Shown here piece by piece: positions 8,822 to 17,729 of a stretch of 64,000 bases of DNA. Source of the DNA: CAVPKN01 sp963832835 (GTDB lineage: Bacteria; Chlamydiota; Chlamydiia; Chlamydiales; JAAKFR01); contig CAWHVD010000001.1 in the NCBI GenBank assembly GCA_963832835.1, positions 1,054,001-1,118,000 of the forward strand. Direction: 5' to 3'. Each line of letters begins with the position of its first letter. Position 1 is the stretch's first letter. Position numbers and translations under genes: made by a program. Under the pieces are notes generated by a model. That model ran no database searches, was not told the DNA's origin, and saw only the letters and a list, made by a program, of their open reading frames with translations.

Positions 8822-10198
8822 TCAATTTGTTGTTGCACAATCCTTTAATGTTTTTTCTAGGATTTGGGCTGCTCTGTCTATATCGGTTAGGGTCACGCTG
8901 CCAGCGGGTAGTAAAAAACGCAAGCGGGTAGGATTGGCCCCTGCAGTAAAACAAATGAGCCCTGCATCGTATAGGGCATGCGCAAAGCGTAGCGCTTTAG
9001 CACGATCTCCTTTAAACGGGGTACAAGCGATCATAAGCCCATGGCCAAATGGTCCCTCAAGATGTTGAGGAAAGGCATTTGAGATCCTCTGAAGGTGCTC
9101 CACAAACTGCTTACGTAGTGTCATGTTTTTCCCCGTGAGACCAAAATATCCCTCCTCTAGTAGGCTGGTCAGGATAGCGGTGCCAGCTCGCAGTGCTGAG
9201 GTGGATGATGTGAAAGTTTGAGAGATGAGTCCTGGTTTGGGTCGTAGAGAGTCTAGAAATAAAGTAGCGCAAGCTTGCAGGATTTTGCCGCAACTGACCA
9301 CATCTACATACTCTTCAATACCGAAATGTTGGAAAGCAAAGAGGTGATCGGTTCTTCCGAAGCTCTGTACCTCATCAACAAAAACGGCAATCTCATGTTC
9401 TTTCAAGATTTTTAACAGGGCGACGAAAAACTCCTGCTTGCCAGGGTAAGCTCCAGCTTCTCCGAGAATCAGCTCAAGGCACATGCAGGCATAGTCTACC
9501 GGATAACGACGTAAACAGGCCTGCAGAGTAGCCACTGCCCGTTCGGTACTTCCCTTTGGGTCACGCCAATCATAGAAGGGAATGTAATCGACATTTAATG
9601 TATGGGGCAGTCCTTGGCGAAAATCGGGTTTATCAGTGATTTGTGAGAGAGCGAGGGTCCTTCCCATGAAACATTTTTCAAAGGCAAGTACACGATAAGC
9701 CGGGGCCTTTTTTTGGAAGATGAGCTTTAAAGCGTTCTCGTTAGCCATTGCTCCCGAAGTGGAGAGGATACAATGGTCCATGCCCGACTGCTTAATCAAG
9801 ATGTCAATCAACCTATAGGAATCACGGTTTTGTTGCAGATTCCCTTGCATACAAATATCTTGGATTCCAGCATCGATACCAGAAGCTGCCAATTGTGGGT
9901 GACAATGCCCCCAATGTGTTCCAATCCCGCTGATAAAATCGTATTTCACGCTCCCATCGGCTAATTCAACGAGAGCCCCATTTCCCATCCCACTACCTAA
10001 ATATGGGTAAAATAGATCTTGCCCTCTCCATAATCCCAGTTGCCCAATTACCTCTTCATAACCGAGCTTTAAGTCCGTCTGAGGTGGGCGTACTGCCGTA
10101 ATTGTCTGGCGGTACTTGTCTAAGGTAACCAAAATGTCTGCTTTCGCTTTTTGAAAAAGAGGATCATTCAATAAAGCATCTGCAATGAGTTGTGTCAT
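8822..10198 (-). CDS. Class III PLP aminotransferase (probable succinylornithine transaminase role)
   Basis: A 458-residue fold-type I aminotransferase. The cofactor-binding Asp is in VFVDEVQSFGRTDHLFAFQH and the Schiff-base Lys is most likely in VVSCGKILQACATLF. Its place between the M20 hydrolase and astA suggests it performs the third AST step, N-succinylornithine to the semialdehyde, as AstC does. It is not a close AstC/ArgD match: the usual DEVQTGxGRTG is altered and an N-terminal extension of about 60 residues is present, so the symbol is left blank. Another class III substrate (ornithine, lysine, GABA) remains possible. The start overlaps the M20 gene by four bases. Confidence 0.85.
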   Translation of the reverse strand: MTQLIADALLNDPLFQKAKADILVTLDKYRQTITAVRPPQTDLKLGYEEVIGQLGLWRGQDLFYPYLGSGMGNGALVELADGSVKYDFISGIGTHWGHCHPQLAASGIDAGIQDICMQGNLQQNRDSYRLIDILIKQSGMDHCILSTSGAMANENALKLIFQKKAPAYRVLAFEKCFMGRTLALSQITDKPDFRQGLPHTLNVDYIPFYDWRDPKGSTERAVATLQACLRRYPVDYACMCLELILGEAGAYPGKQEFFVALLKILKEHEIAVFVDEVQSFGRTDHLFAFQHFGIEEYVDVVSCGKILQACATLFLDSLRPKPGLISQTFTSSTSALRAGTAILTSLLEEGYFGLTGKNMTLRKQFVEHLQRISNAFPQHLEGPFGHGLMIACTPFKGDRAKALRFAHALYDAGLICFTAGANPTRLRFLLPAGSVTLTDIDRAAQILEKTLKDCATTN

Positions 10199-11349
10199 CT
10201 TTGTGTCCTTTGTATCGGGATGTTGCCGCGGGCAATTTCTTGTAAAAAGAGGGTGGTCAGATCGGTTTTTTCTGTCAGGCTTGTGAGCTCGAGATATTCA
10301 TTTTCAGTGTGAATATTGCCTCCACGTACTCCTAAGGTATCGAGCGTGGGCACGCCAGCTGCTGCCATGATGTTCCCATCACATACTCCTCCTGTTTCTC
10401 GCCACTCTATGCAAAGGCCGAGTTTGGAACCACATTCTTTGAGGGCAAGCAGTAGCCTCTGTGTGGCAGCATCCAAAGGTTTGGGGGAGCGGAAGGAGTG
10501 TTCTACAATCTCCAGTCCCTGCTTTTGAACCATTTTTTCGAGGGTTTGTTTGGCATGCACCAATCCATCTAGGCTATTTGACCTAATATTGATTCCACAT
10601 TCGGCATAATCGGGAATAATGTTAAGTGCTTCGCCCCCTTTAATAGTACCCACATTGACGATTGTTCCCTGTGTTGGGGTATGCAGTGTTTCCACTTCGG
10701 TAATCAGACGCGCAAGTGGATAGATGGCATGTTTTCCTGCAGCATGATCGCGTCCCGCATGCGCTTTTTTACCTTTAGAATATACCGAATAGTTTGCAGA
10801 ACCTTTCCGCTTTGATACAAAAGCGCCATCTGCAAAAGTAGGTTCAAATAAGAGTGCAAGGTCACATCTTTTGGCACAGTCTGCGATAAAGGGTGTCGAT
10901 TCAGGAGAGCCGATCTCTTCGTCAGAATTGATAAAGATTTCCCAACCGACGCGCTCTGCTTCCGGCAAGGTTTCAAATTGTTCAACAGCCTTAAGTAAAA
11001 CGACAAGACCCCCTTTCATATCCGTGACACCAGGACCTCGCAGAGTGTGCTCGTCTATCCAAGAAACCTGCTGGAAGGGATGATGAGAGGGAAAAACGGT
11101 ATCGAGATGTCCGCCTAAATAAATCTGGATTTGAGCATCCGCTCTTTTTTTGAGAAAAAGAGCGGGGCTGCTTCCGCAGGAAACCACTTGCATGAGATCG
11201 GGCCTCAGCATACGGTATGCCGGCTTAATTTCTTCTAACAATCTAACGATACCTACATGGTTTTGGGTATGTGAATTGATATTTGCCCACACCTGGACCA
11301 GGGATGACATTTCCTTCAACCGTCGACTATTTTGCACTGTGCTTTCCAT
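10195..11349 (-). CDS. M20-family zinc hydrolase (possible N-succinylglutamate desuccinylase)
   Basis: A 384-residue M20 peptidase/deacylase of the carboxypeptidase G2, ArgE and DapE type. Metal ligands and catalytic residues are visible: YLGGHLDTVF (His, Asp), GPGVTDMKGGLVVL (bridging Asp), INSDEEIGSPES (general-base Glu plus ligand), LLFEPTFADG and, near the end, the His of GNIHTENEYLEL. A dimerisation domain sits in the middle (AHAGRDHAAGKHAIYPLARL). It is the first gene of the ast cluster. No M14-type AstE is seen here, so this enzyme may carry out the last step, N-succinylglutamate to glutamate and succinate. That is inference; acetylornithine or N-acyl amino acids are alternative substrates. 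Confidence 0.85.
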   Translation of the reverse strand: MESTVQNSRRLKEMSSLVQVWANINSHTQNHVGIVRLLEEIKPAYRMLRPDLMQVVSCGSSPALFLKKRADAQIQIYLGGHLDTVFPSHHPFQQVSWIDEHTLRGPGVTDMKGGLVVLLKAVEQFETLPEAERVGWEIFINSDEEIGSPESTPFIADCAKRCDLALLFEPTFADGAFVSKRKGSANYSVYSKGKKAHAGRDHAAGKHAIYPLARLITEVETLHTPTQGTIVNVGTIKGGEALNIIPDYAECGINIRSNSLDGLVHAKQTLEKMVQKQGLEIVEHSFRSPKPLDAATQRLLLALKECGSKLGLCIEWRETGGVCDGNIMAAAGVPTLDTLGVRGGNIHTENEYLELTSLTEKTDLTTLFLQEIARGNIPIQRTQR

Positions 11350-11379
11350 ATTTTTGAAACTACCCTAAACAGTGTTGTT

Positions 11380-11408
11380 TTGACAAATATTTTTCCTTGA
11401 CCTATGAC
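11380..11408 (+). promoter_or_regulatory. Sigma-70-like promoter
   Basis: TTGACA (11380-11385) is followed after 17 bases by TATGAC (11403-11408). It faces the small gene at 11458. The ATG at 11404 overlaps the -10 box, so that ATG cannot be the start of the protein made from this promoter. Confidence 0.5.
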
Positions 11409-11457
11409 TGGTTTTATATTGGACGCAACCGCAAAAGTGAAGGTCGTGGTATTCGTA

Positions 11458-11688
11458 ATGGAAATGCAAGAGGGTGCTAAAAAGAAAATGGGACGAACTG
11501 CAAAAAAAAAGATAGTCAATCTAAGAGAAGATCAGACATGTTACGTTTTAATTACTTGCGGTAAACCCTCGGCGGATGGGAAAATGGCTGTGGAAATGAC
11601 CTACGAAGGTGATCCCACTCTGGCCTCTTATCTGCTCGAGAATGCCCAAGGTTTTATTGAACCGGAAGAAGAGACATTTTTTAATTGA
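11458..11688 (+). CDS. Small conserved-looking protein of unknown function
   Basis: From the ATG at 11458 it encodes 76 residues with a basic N-terminus (KKKMGRTAKKK), a beta-rich middle (QTCYVLITCGKPSADGKMAV) and an acidic end. A start at 11488 (MGRTAKKK) is equally possible and has AGAGGG upstream. I recognise no family. A good promoter lies just upstream and the next gene follows at 11742 on the same strand. It is probably cytosolic. Confidence 0.55.
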   Translation: MEMQEGAKKKMGRTAKKKIVNLREDQTCYVLITCGKPSADGKMAVEMTYEGDPTLASYLLENAQGFIEPEEETFFN

Positions 11689-11741
11689 CTCAAGAGGCAA
11701 CAGAGTGAGATCTTAATTGATCTTTTTTAGTTTGTGATACC

Positions 11742-13094
11742 GTGAACGTTGCCGCCATATCAGAAAATAAACCGACCATCTTAACAGCGTTGTTTCAACG
11801 TTGGTTGCCTACAAGGCCTTCAGCCCAAGCTATGTTTTGGGCTTCTTTTCCCATTTTTCTTCTTCTGTTCAACGTGGGTGTTAGCTCTCTTGAGCCCACT
11901 CCATTTGCACTGTATTTTCCCTTTGTTGCATTAGCAGCTTTTTCCTTAGTCTTGCGCTATCGCACGCTGGGCATCTCGATCAGCTATACTGTCATTGGCT
12001 TGATGATCTTGTGGTTGATTCCTGCTATCGAGCCGAGTGAGCGGTTATGGCAGATGGGGGTCTTCTTTAATCTAGCTTTGACCCTCTACATTACCCTTCT
12101 CACATTCGAAGAGATCGAACTTTGTTTCGACGGGATGCAGGAGGGTATTGCGGTGCAGCATGCTACTGCAAGTGAAATGAAGTCAGAGCTCCGAGTGCTA
12201 AAAAGCCAAGCAGAGGAGAGGGAGCAAGAGCTAAAAGAGGAGATCTTGAAACTCACATCAGAAGCTGAGATCAGACGCATCGAAAGAAATCAACTGCAAG
12301 GCCACTTTGAGTTAATCCAATCAGAAATCGAGCTTTTGAACACTCAAAAAGAAACATTTATTCACGATACGCGAGAAGCTAGATCTGCTGCTATAGAAGC
12401 CGAGCAGCAGTTACAAGTAGGGCGATCCCAGGTAGAACAAGCTGAGCTCAAAGTACAAGAATTCCATGATCAAGTGGAGCTTGCACAAGCTGCAGCAACT
12501 GTTAGCAAGCAGAGCTTGCAAGCGTGGAAAAACCGAGCAAGTCAAGCTGAAGAGGCGCTACAGCAGACAAACATCCGCATTACCGAATGGGAAGAGCGTA
12601 AAAAACTCTGGGAAGAGGCCTCTGCAGAGTGGCAAGTTAAGAGGGCACATTTAGAAGAGACAAATTGCCGTTTGCATGACCAGTTGCACGCAGAGCTCAT
12701 TTCTGCCCAAGAGGCCATCCTTATTTTGCAGCAAAAGCCGCCTGCTATTATCGAAAAAATTGTAGAACAACAAATTGTTTGTGAGGAAGTTGATTCTGAG
12801 CAAGTGTTGCAGCTACAAAAGGCCTTAAATAAAGCACATGGGCTTCATGCGCAACTTCAGTCCCAGTTTCTAGACAAAACAGAGGTTCTTTCTCAAGCAC
12901 GCCGAGAACTATTTGCCGCTCAAGGCCGACTGGAAGTGATCGAAAAAGAAGCCCTCAGCAATTCCCTCATTCCTGACAGAGAAGATGCGTGTGCATTAGA
13001 AAGAGCGATTACCTCCCTTACGGATGAAATCTCTGCCCTCGAAGATGAGATTGTCCGCCTCGAATCACTCATCACCACGCTCATCTCCTCATAA
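11742..13094 (+). CDS. Membrane-anchored coiled-coil protein
   Basis: The 450-residue protein begins with a GTG codon. Residues about 30-125 hold four hydrophobic segments (AMFWASFPIFLLLFNVGVSS, LYFPFVALAAFSLVL, the stretch around SISYTVIGLMILWLIPAI, and VFFNLALTLYITLLTF). From about residue 140 to the end it is almost entirely heptad-like coiled coil rich in Glu, Gln and Leu, interrupted only near IIEKIVEQQIVCEE. The layout is a small membrane domain with a long cytoplasmic rod, as in chlamydial membrane organisers of unknown role. It ends inside the convergent gene at 13081-14031, with a 14-base overlap. No enzymatic motif is seen. Confidence 0.7.
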   Translation: MNVAAISENKPTILTALFQRWLPTRPSAQAMFWASFPIFLLLFNVGVSSLEPTPFALYFPFVALAAFSLVLRYRTLGISISYTVIGLMILWLIPAIEPSERLWQMGVFFNLALTLYITLLTFEEIELCFDGMQEGIAVQHATASEMKSELRVLKSQAEEREQELKEEILKLTSEAEIRRIERNQLQGHFELIQSEIELLNTQKETFIHDTREARSAAIEAEQQLQVGRSQVEQAELKVQEFHDQVELAQAAATVSKQSLQAWKNRASQAEEALQQTNIRITEWEERKKLWEEASAEWQVKRAHLEETNCRLHDQLHAELISAQEAILILQQKPPAIIEKIVEQQIVCEEVDSEQVLQLQKALNKAHGLHAQLQSQFLDKTEVLSQARRELFAAQGRLEVIEKEALSNSLIPDREDACALERAITSLTDEISALEDEIVRLESLITTLISS

Positions 13095-14031
13095 CTACGA
13101 AATTGGGACTAATGGCGCCCTTGAAACTTTTGAGATCATCAGGAGACAGTATAGGACTATATAGTACCCGGTTTTCTGGAGTTTTTAAGACGATGTACAC
13201 ATTGTCTGTTCTTCTGTTCAACGGGCACTTTACATATTTGACATGATAGCTGTTTCTACTAATGTTTTTGCCATATTTTAGTTTTGAGTCAATAGTGAGC
13301 TGCAATTCTTTGCCCTCTTCGCTAAAAAATAGTGCAACAGCAGTTGCCGCATTAGCAGGTCGTAAACCGAGCTCCCATAAGGGTCGTGCTAAGCCTCTGG
13401 CAGTTTCAAGGTCGACTTTTTTTGTGCTTAGCAGCTTGTTCTCTTGATTTCTCAAAACCATGAAATGGGGTTTTTGGGCCTCTTTTTTAGCTTTAAAAAG
13501 ACCGTTCTCTTTGGTGCCCCTTGTTTCGAGGGTGAAGTGGTTAAACTTTAGATCTACAAAATCATCCTGAGCACCATGTACAGCTAAGTTTTCAATTGAA
13601 AAAGGTGCTAAGGCTGCTTCTTCCTTCGTATTTTCTGGCTTGTCCGTTTCTGCTCCGGCTGTATGGATTTTATAAGAGCCAAGAGCAATAAGTCCTCCTC
13701 CGACTACGACACCACCGGCAGCTATTGCCCATAGACTCAAGAAATGGGGAGTGTTTCCGGCAAATCCAATGGCGGTTGAAAGCCATTCGAATGACTGGTT
13801 TAAAGTAATGTATCCGTAAGACTTTAATAAACCGACAGTACCAAAACCGCCGGCTGCTACAAAGACAACAGATCCAATAACGATGGCTAAAACATACCAA
13901 CCCTTTGAGGTTTGCCCTTTTGCTTCTTCTACTTTTTTATCAGCGAGTGTGGCCTCTTCCGAAGTCTCTTCAAGGAAGGCCCCGGAAGTAAAGTTGGGTT
14001 CTGAACCGAGTGTGCGCGGAGCCTCAAACAT
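13081..14031 (-). CDS. Two-TM protein of unknown function
   Basis: The 316-residue product starts at 14031 after a good ribosome site (AAGGAAG). A polar N-terminus of about 44 residues is followed by two hydrophobic segments (around GWYVLAIVIGSVVFVAAGGF and LWAIAAGGVVVGGGLIALGS), about 30 residues apart, then a soluble domain of about 190 residues. A bilobed hydrophobic region is reminiscent of chlamydial inclusion membrane (Inc) proteins, but the loop is longer than usual and nothing else supports that. No signal peptide. Convergent with, and overlapping the tail of, the coiled-coil gene. Confidence 0.6.
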   Translation of the reverse strand: MFEAPRTLGSEPNFTSGAFLEETSEEATLADKKVEEAKGQTSKGWYVLAIVIGSVVFVAAGGFGTVGLLKSYGYITLNQSFEWLSTAIGFAGNTPHFLSLWAIAAGGVVVGGGLIALGSYKIHTAGAETDKPENTKEEAALAPFSIENLAVHGAQDDFVDLKFNHFTLETRGTKENGLFKAKKEAQKPHFMVLRNQENKLLSTKKVDLETARGLARPLWELGLRPANAATAVALFFSEEGKELQLTIDSKLKYGKNISRNSYHVKYVKCPLNRRTDNVYIVLKTPENRVLYSPILSPDDLKSFKGAISPNFVVMRR

Positions 14032-14149
14032 TTTCCATCTTCCTTTAAAAATTATTGAATTATATAAAGCATTGTACAGGAATTTTATTAAATAGGCATT
14101 GATAAAAATAAGTTTGTTACAAACTTATTCACTCCAGCTTTACATTGCA

Positions 14150-15031
14150 CTAGCCTGGGCAAATGGTAAGAATTTCACAGCCTGTGGGTGTGATGAGAAG
14201 GGTATGCTCCCATTGGGCACTCGGTTTTCCGTCGATGGTGCGGGCTTCCCACTGATTACTGATATCGACGACCCCTTCCCTTTTGCCGGCATTAATCATG
14301 GGCTCGATGGTAAAAATCATTCCGGGGGCAAGGGGAATTTGAAGGGTGTTGCGGTGGTGAGGGACTTGAGGAGGTTCATGGAACGCAAGGCCAGTACCAT
14401 GTCCCACAAATTGGTTGACGACAGAGCATCCTTGGGCTGTCGCGTAGTCTTCGATGGTATCCCCAATAGCACTGAGCATGACGCCCGGCTTTAAAATCTG
14501 GATGGCCCTTTGGAGGCTTTCGTAGGCAACATTGCATACCAGATATTTATCGTGCGAGACATCCCCGATCATGACCATCTTGCTACAGTCACCGAAATAG
14601 CCATCTAAAATCACGGAGACATCGACATTGAGAATGTCTCCTTCTTTAAGAGGCTCATCATCAGGAATACCATGGCAGATTTCATCATTGATGGAGGTGC
14701 AGATACTTTTAGGAAAAGGGGGCTCTCCATAACCTAAAGGGGCTGCGATAGCGCCGGCCTTCATGTGGAGCCCAGCTGCATATGCATCGAGCTCGTTGGT
14801 GGTTACTCCAGCTTTTGCCCGTTTGCATATCTGATCGAGTATGTGCGCGGCAAGCTGGCAGGCACGGCGAATCCCTTGGATCTGCTCAGGTGTTTTTAAA
14901 ATAATTTTGTACTGCTTGTAGTAACGCTGGGCAATTTTGTTAGGATCTGTTTTGGTCGATAGTTCGGGAAAATGGCATTTCTTCCATTTATCACCACTTC
15001 CACACCAACAAGGATCGTTACGTCCAATCAT
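14150..15031 (-). CDS. map: Methionine aminopeptidase with SEC-C zinc motif
   Basis: Type I methionine aminopeptidase that removes the initiator Met from new proteins at the ribosome. The 293 residues start with a SEC-C motif (NDPCWCGSGDKWKKCH), typical of the longer MetAP form also found in chlamydiae. The catalytic domain has all five metal ligands: Asp in LNVDVSVILDGYFGD (two), His in VGHGTGLAFHEPP, Glu in FTIEPMIN and Glu in WEHTLLIT. It is the last gene of the marC-marC-truA-map run and starts 8 bases after truA ends. Confidence 0.95.
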   Translation of the reverse strand: MIGRNDPCWCGSGDKWKKCHFPELSTKTDPNKIAQRYYKQYKIILKTPEQIQGIRRACQLAAHILDQICKRAKAGVTTNELDAYAAGLHMKAGAIAAPLGYGEPPFPKSICTSINDEICHGIPDDEPLKEGDILNVDVSVILDGYFGDCSKMVMIGDVSHDKYLVCNVAYESLQRAIQILKPGVMLSAIGDTIEDYATAQGCSVVNQFVGHGTGLAFHEPPQVPHHRNTLQIPLAPGMIFTIEPMINAGKREGVVDISNQWEARTIDGKPSAQWEHTLLITPTGCEILTICPG

Positions 15032-15038
15032 GCCCCAA

Positions 15039-15806
15039 TCATAACGAAAACGTAAATTCTTGTGGATAATAAATCTTGTTGAGGAAAAGACCGTGCGCCG
15101 GGGCTGTGATGCCAGCTCCTGGTCTTTGGCATGCAGCTAGAATCCGGGGAATGGCTGCGGGCTCGATTTTTCCCCGCCCTACATACACAAGAGTTCCTAC
15201 GAGGTTGCGGACCATTTTATATAGAAAATGGTTCCCTGTGATGCACACGTGTAGTTGATGTTCTTGTGGAGTAGTGAGGGAAATGTCTGAGATGTGCCGT
15301 ATTTTGTCTTTGTAGTTCAAATTTGGGTGGGTGTTACAAAAACTAGAAAAGTCGTGTGTCCCTAAAAAATGCAGGCTCGCTTCCTTCATCTTCTTCAGAT
15401 CAAGTGGATAGGGGACATGCCAACTAAAGTGCCTTTCGTGGGGCATTTGGATAGGCCCCAGACTGATGTTATAATGGTATTTCTTGGCCAATGCATGCAC
15501 AGTAGGATGGAATGCGTCGGGCACCTTATGAACAGACAAGACACGGATAGATGTGGGCAAGAGGCAATTGAGGCTATGCTGCAACATTCCCGGTATCAAT
15601 GGGGCATCGCTGTGAAAGTTGACCCATTGCTCTTTAGCATGCACCCCTTTGTCAGTACGGCTAGCTGCCTGCAAAGAGATAGATCTTTGGAGAATACGTT
15701 CGAGAGTTAATTGGAGCGTTTCTTCAATAGAGGGTCCTATACAAGTTTTTTGCCACCCAAGAAAATGAGAGCCTTCATAGGCAATACGCAGAAGCCAATT
15801 TGTCAT
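15039..15806 (-). CDS. truA: tRNA pseudouridine(38-40) synthase
   Basis: The 255-residue product matches TruA, which converts uridines 38-40 of the tRNA anticodon arm to pseudouridine. The catalytic Asp is in AASRTDKGVHA. Other family blocks are YEGSHFLGWQ at the start, AKKYHYNISLG, and FLYKMVRNLVGTLVYVGRGK near the end. Its ATG overlaps the stop of the upstream marC-like gene by four bases, so it is coupled to it. Confidence 0.95.
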   Translation of the reverse strand: MTNWLLRIAYEGSHFLGWQKTCIGPSIEETLQLTLERILQRSISLQAASRTDKGVHAKEQWVNFHSDAPLIPGMLQHSLNCLLPTSIRVLSVHKVPDAFHPTVHALAKKYHYNISLGPIQMPHERHFSWHVPYPLDLKKMKEASLHFLGTHDFSSFCNTHPNLNYKDKIRHISDISLTTPQEHQLHVCITGNHFLYKMVRNLVGTLVYVGRGKIEPAAIPRILAACQRPGAGITAPAHGLFLNKIYYPQEFTFSL

Positions 15807-16405
15807 TGTAGGGTAGATATCAGGCCTGTATAGGCCATTTGGACAGAGATTAAAACAACGATAAAACCAAAAAGCCGTTCAACAGCGATTACCCCATTTT
15901 CTCCTAACTGCTTGTTCAGAAACGGCGAGAGAAGCAAGACTACTAAAGTAAAGGCCCAAGCGATGATAATCGCCAAAAGAACCGTGGTGGGTTGTTCGAT
16001 CCCTCCATAGAAAGTAATGGTGGCCAGGATGCCGGGTCCTGCAACGAGTGGGATGGCAAGAGGAACAATGAAAGGGTCTTTTGCCATTTTTTGATCTTTT
16101 TTTTCGAAGCTTGGCATGGCAAAGATCATTTTGATGGCCAAAAGGAATAGAATGGTCCCTCCTGCCATTTGTAGTGTAGGCAAAGAGATGTCAAGAAGCT
16201 TTAAGAAGCCTTGCCCAAAGTAAAGGAATACAATCATGATAGCCAAGGCGATGAGCAATTCGCGCGTGATGATTCTGTATTGTTTGGAGGGCTCGCAATG
16301 TTTGAGTAGGCTTACAAACATGGGAAGGGTCCCCAAAGAGTCGAGCACCACCCAAAATAAGAAGGCGAGTTGGAAAACGGATTTTCCAAGGGGTACATCG
16401 ATCAT
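15803..16405 (-). CDS. MarC-family membrane protein (second of pair)
   Basis: A 200-residue polytopic membrane protein with about six hydrophobic segments and MarC signatures (FLFWVVLDSLGTLPMFVSLL, LQMAGGTILFLLAIKMIF, IVPLAIPLVAGPGILATI). The transport role of the MarC family is uncertain; despite its name the E. coli protein does not confer antibiotic resistance. Its start overlaps the preceding MarC gene, and its stop overlaps truA, each by four bases. Confidence 0.85.
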   Translation of the reverse strand: MIDVPLGKSVFQLAFLFWVVLDSLGTLPMFVSLLKHCEPSKQYRIITRELLIALAIMIVFLYFGQGFLKLLDISLPTLQMAGGTILFLLAIKMIFAMPSFEKKDQKMAKDPFIVPLAIPLVAGPGILATITFYGGIEQPTTVLLAIIIAWAFTLVVLLLSPFLNKQLGENGVIAVERLFGFIVVLISVQMAYTGLISTLQ

Positions 16406-16983
16406 TTCCAGGCCCCCTTAAGGCCATTTACGAACATTTGCAATGCAATTAATGCAACGATTAGACCCATTAACTTTTGACAGGCATCAAGTCCCGATTC
16501 TTTAAACAATTTATAAATCGGTTTTGCAAGAAGAAATAAGATGCTAGATGCCAGCCACGCTACAAAGATTGCGCCCAGCACGCTCCATTGGGATGGTTCT
16601 TCTTGGGCAAAGATCATGATGATAGCTAACACAGAAGGGCTTGCGATAGTTGGGGTGGCAAGTGGGACAATAAAAGGCTCTTGTTCTTTCCAACGGGTCA
16701 CTTTGTCTTCTGTCGCAAAAATCAAGCGGATCGCAATCAAAAAGAGGACGATCCCGCCCGCTAGCCTGACCGTGATTGGCGTGATATCGAGAAGACTCAA
16801 TAAGATTTCACCGAGATAATGGAAGAGGAACATAATACATAGGGCAAAGATTAGTTCACGAATAGCGATTTTGCGTTGTTTTTTAGGCTTATAGGGTTTG
16901 AGCAAGTAAAGATACGTAGGAATGTGACCCAAAGCATCGATCACAAAAAACAGGGCTAATGTAATTGCAAAGAAATGGCTCAT
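16402..16983 (-). CDS. MarC-family membrane protein (first of pair)
   Basis: The 193-residue paralogue of the next gene. It has the same order of membrane segments and signatures (LALFFVIDALGHIPTYLYLL, VRLAGGIVLFLIAIRLIF, IVPLATPTIASPSVLAII). Side-by-side MarC paralogues suggest a heteromeric complex or a recent duplication followed by divergence. It is the first gene of the marC-marC-truA-map operon. Confidence 0.85.
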   Translation of the reverse strand: MSHFFAITLALFFVIDALGHIPTYLYLLKPYKPKKQRKIAIRELIFALCIMFLFHYLGEILLSLLDITPITVRLAGGIVLFLIAIRLIFATEDKVTRWKEQEPFIVPLATPTIASPSVLAIIMIFAQEEPSQWSVLGAIFVAWLASSILFLLAKPIYKLFKESGLDACQKLMGLIVALIALQMFVNGLKGAWK

Positions 16984-17036
16984 AATGATTTCTCAGTATA
17001 ACTTGAAAAGATTTCTAAATTCAATAAAATTAAAGT

Positions 17037-17684
17037 ATGCAGAACGAAGCTTTGATTCAACCCTATGAAGGAAAATTTTCGGCTATTCTACTTTTTGGTC
17101 CACCTGGTTCAGGTAAAGGGACTTTAGGGAAATTTTTAGCAAGCGCAGGGTCTCAGTACCATCTTTCCTCCGGAGATATTTTTCGAGGACTCCCTAAATA
17201 TTCTCCTGCAGGCAAGCTGTATTATTCATTCGCAAGCCAGGGGTTATTAATCCCCGATGAAGCAACCATTGAGATCTGGAGATATTATGTGCATGGTCTG
17301 ATTGCAACTAACGCATATTATCCCGAAAACCAAGACTTGCTTTTGGATGGGATTCCACGCACAGAAAGGCAGGCGGAAATCCTTTCTTCTTACATCAATG
17401 TGAAGCATGTCATTGTTTTGGATGTTGCGGATAACCAGATGCTTTTACAGAGGATGCTCGATAGGGCTCGACTAGAAGGACGCATGGACGATGTGCATCC
17501 CGATGTGATTAAAAGAAGGCTAGATGTGTATCATGAACGAGTAGAGGGTGTTCTCAACTGCTATCCTAAGCATCAGCGTTCAATAGTAGATGGTGCTCAG
17601 AAACCTTTAGAAGTGCTGCGCGATGTTTTAGTGCGCCTTTCCCATCTACTCTCTCACGGACCTAATCGGCCTGAGAAATCTTGA
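17037..17684 (+). CDS. Adenylate kinase-like nucleoside monophosphate kinase, short-lid form
   Basis: A 215-residue P-loop kinase with GPPGSGKGTLGKFLA at the N-terminus, the NMP-binding region HLSSGDIFRGL, the LLDGIPRTERQAEIL box, and RLEGRMDDVHPDVIKRRLD. The lid is short, with no zinc-finger or long insert, as in UMP/CMP-kinase-like members, so the substrate (AMP or pyrimidine monophosphate) is not certain. It transfers phosphate between nucleotides in the cytosol. A MITE A copy follows 45 bases after its stop. Confidence 0.8.
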   Translation: MQNEALIQPYEGKFSAILLFGPPGSGKGTLGKFLASAGSQYHLSSGDIFRGLPKYSPAGKLYYSFASQGLLIPDEATIEIWRYYVHGLIATNAYYPENQDLLLDGIPRTERQAEILSSYINVKHVIVLDVADNQMLLQRMLDRARLEGRMDDVHPDVIKRRLDVYHERVEGVLNCYPKHQRSIVDGAQKPLEVLRDVLVRLSHLLSHGPNRPEKS

Positions 17685-17729
17685 GATCCAATTGTGCAAA
17701 TATATTTTCGATTTCGGAAGATAGTTGTT

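Noticed and set aside
13081..14031. Inclusion membrane (Inc) protein.
   Set aside because: It has two hydrophobic segments, but the loop between them is about 30 residues, longer than typical Incs, and no other evidence exists. Kept as unknown two-TM protein.
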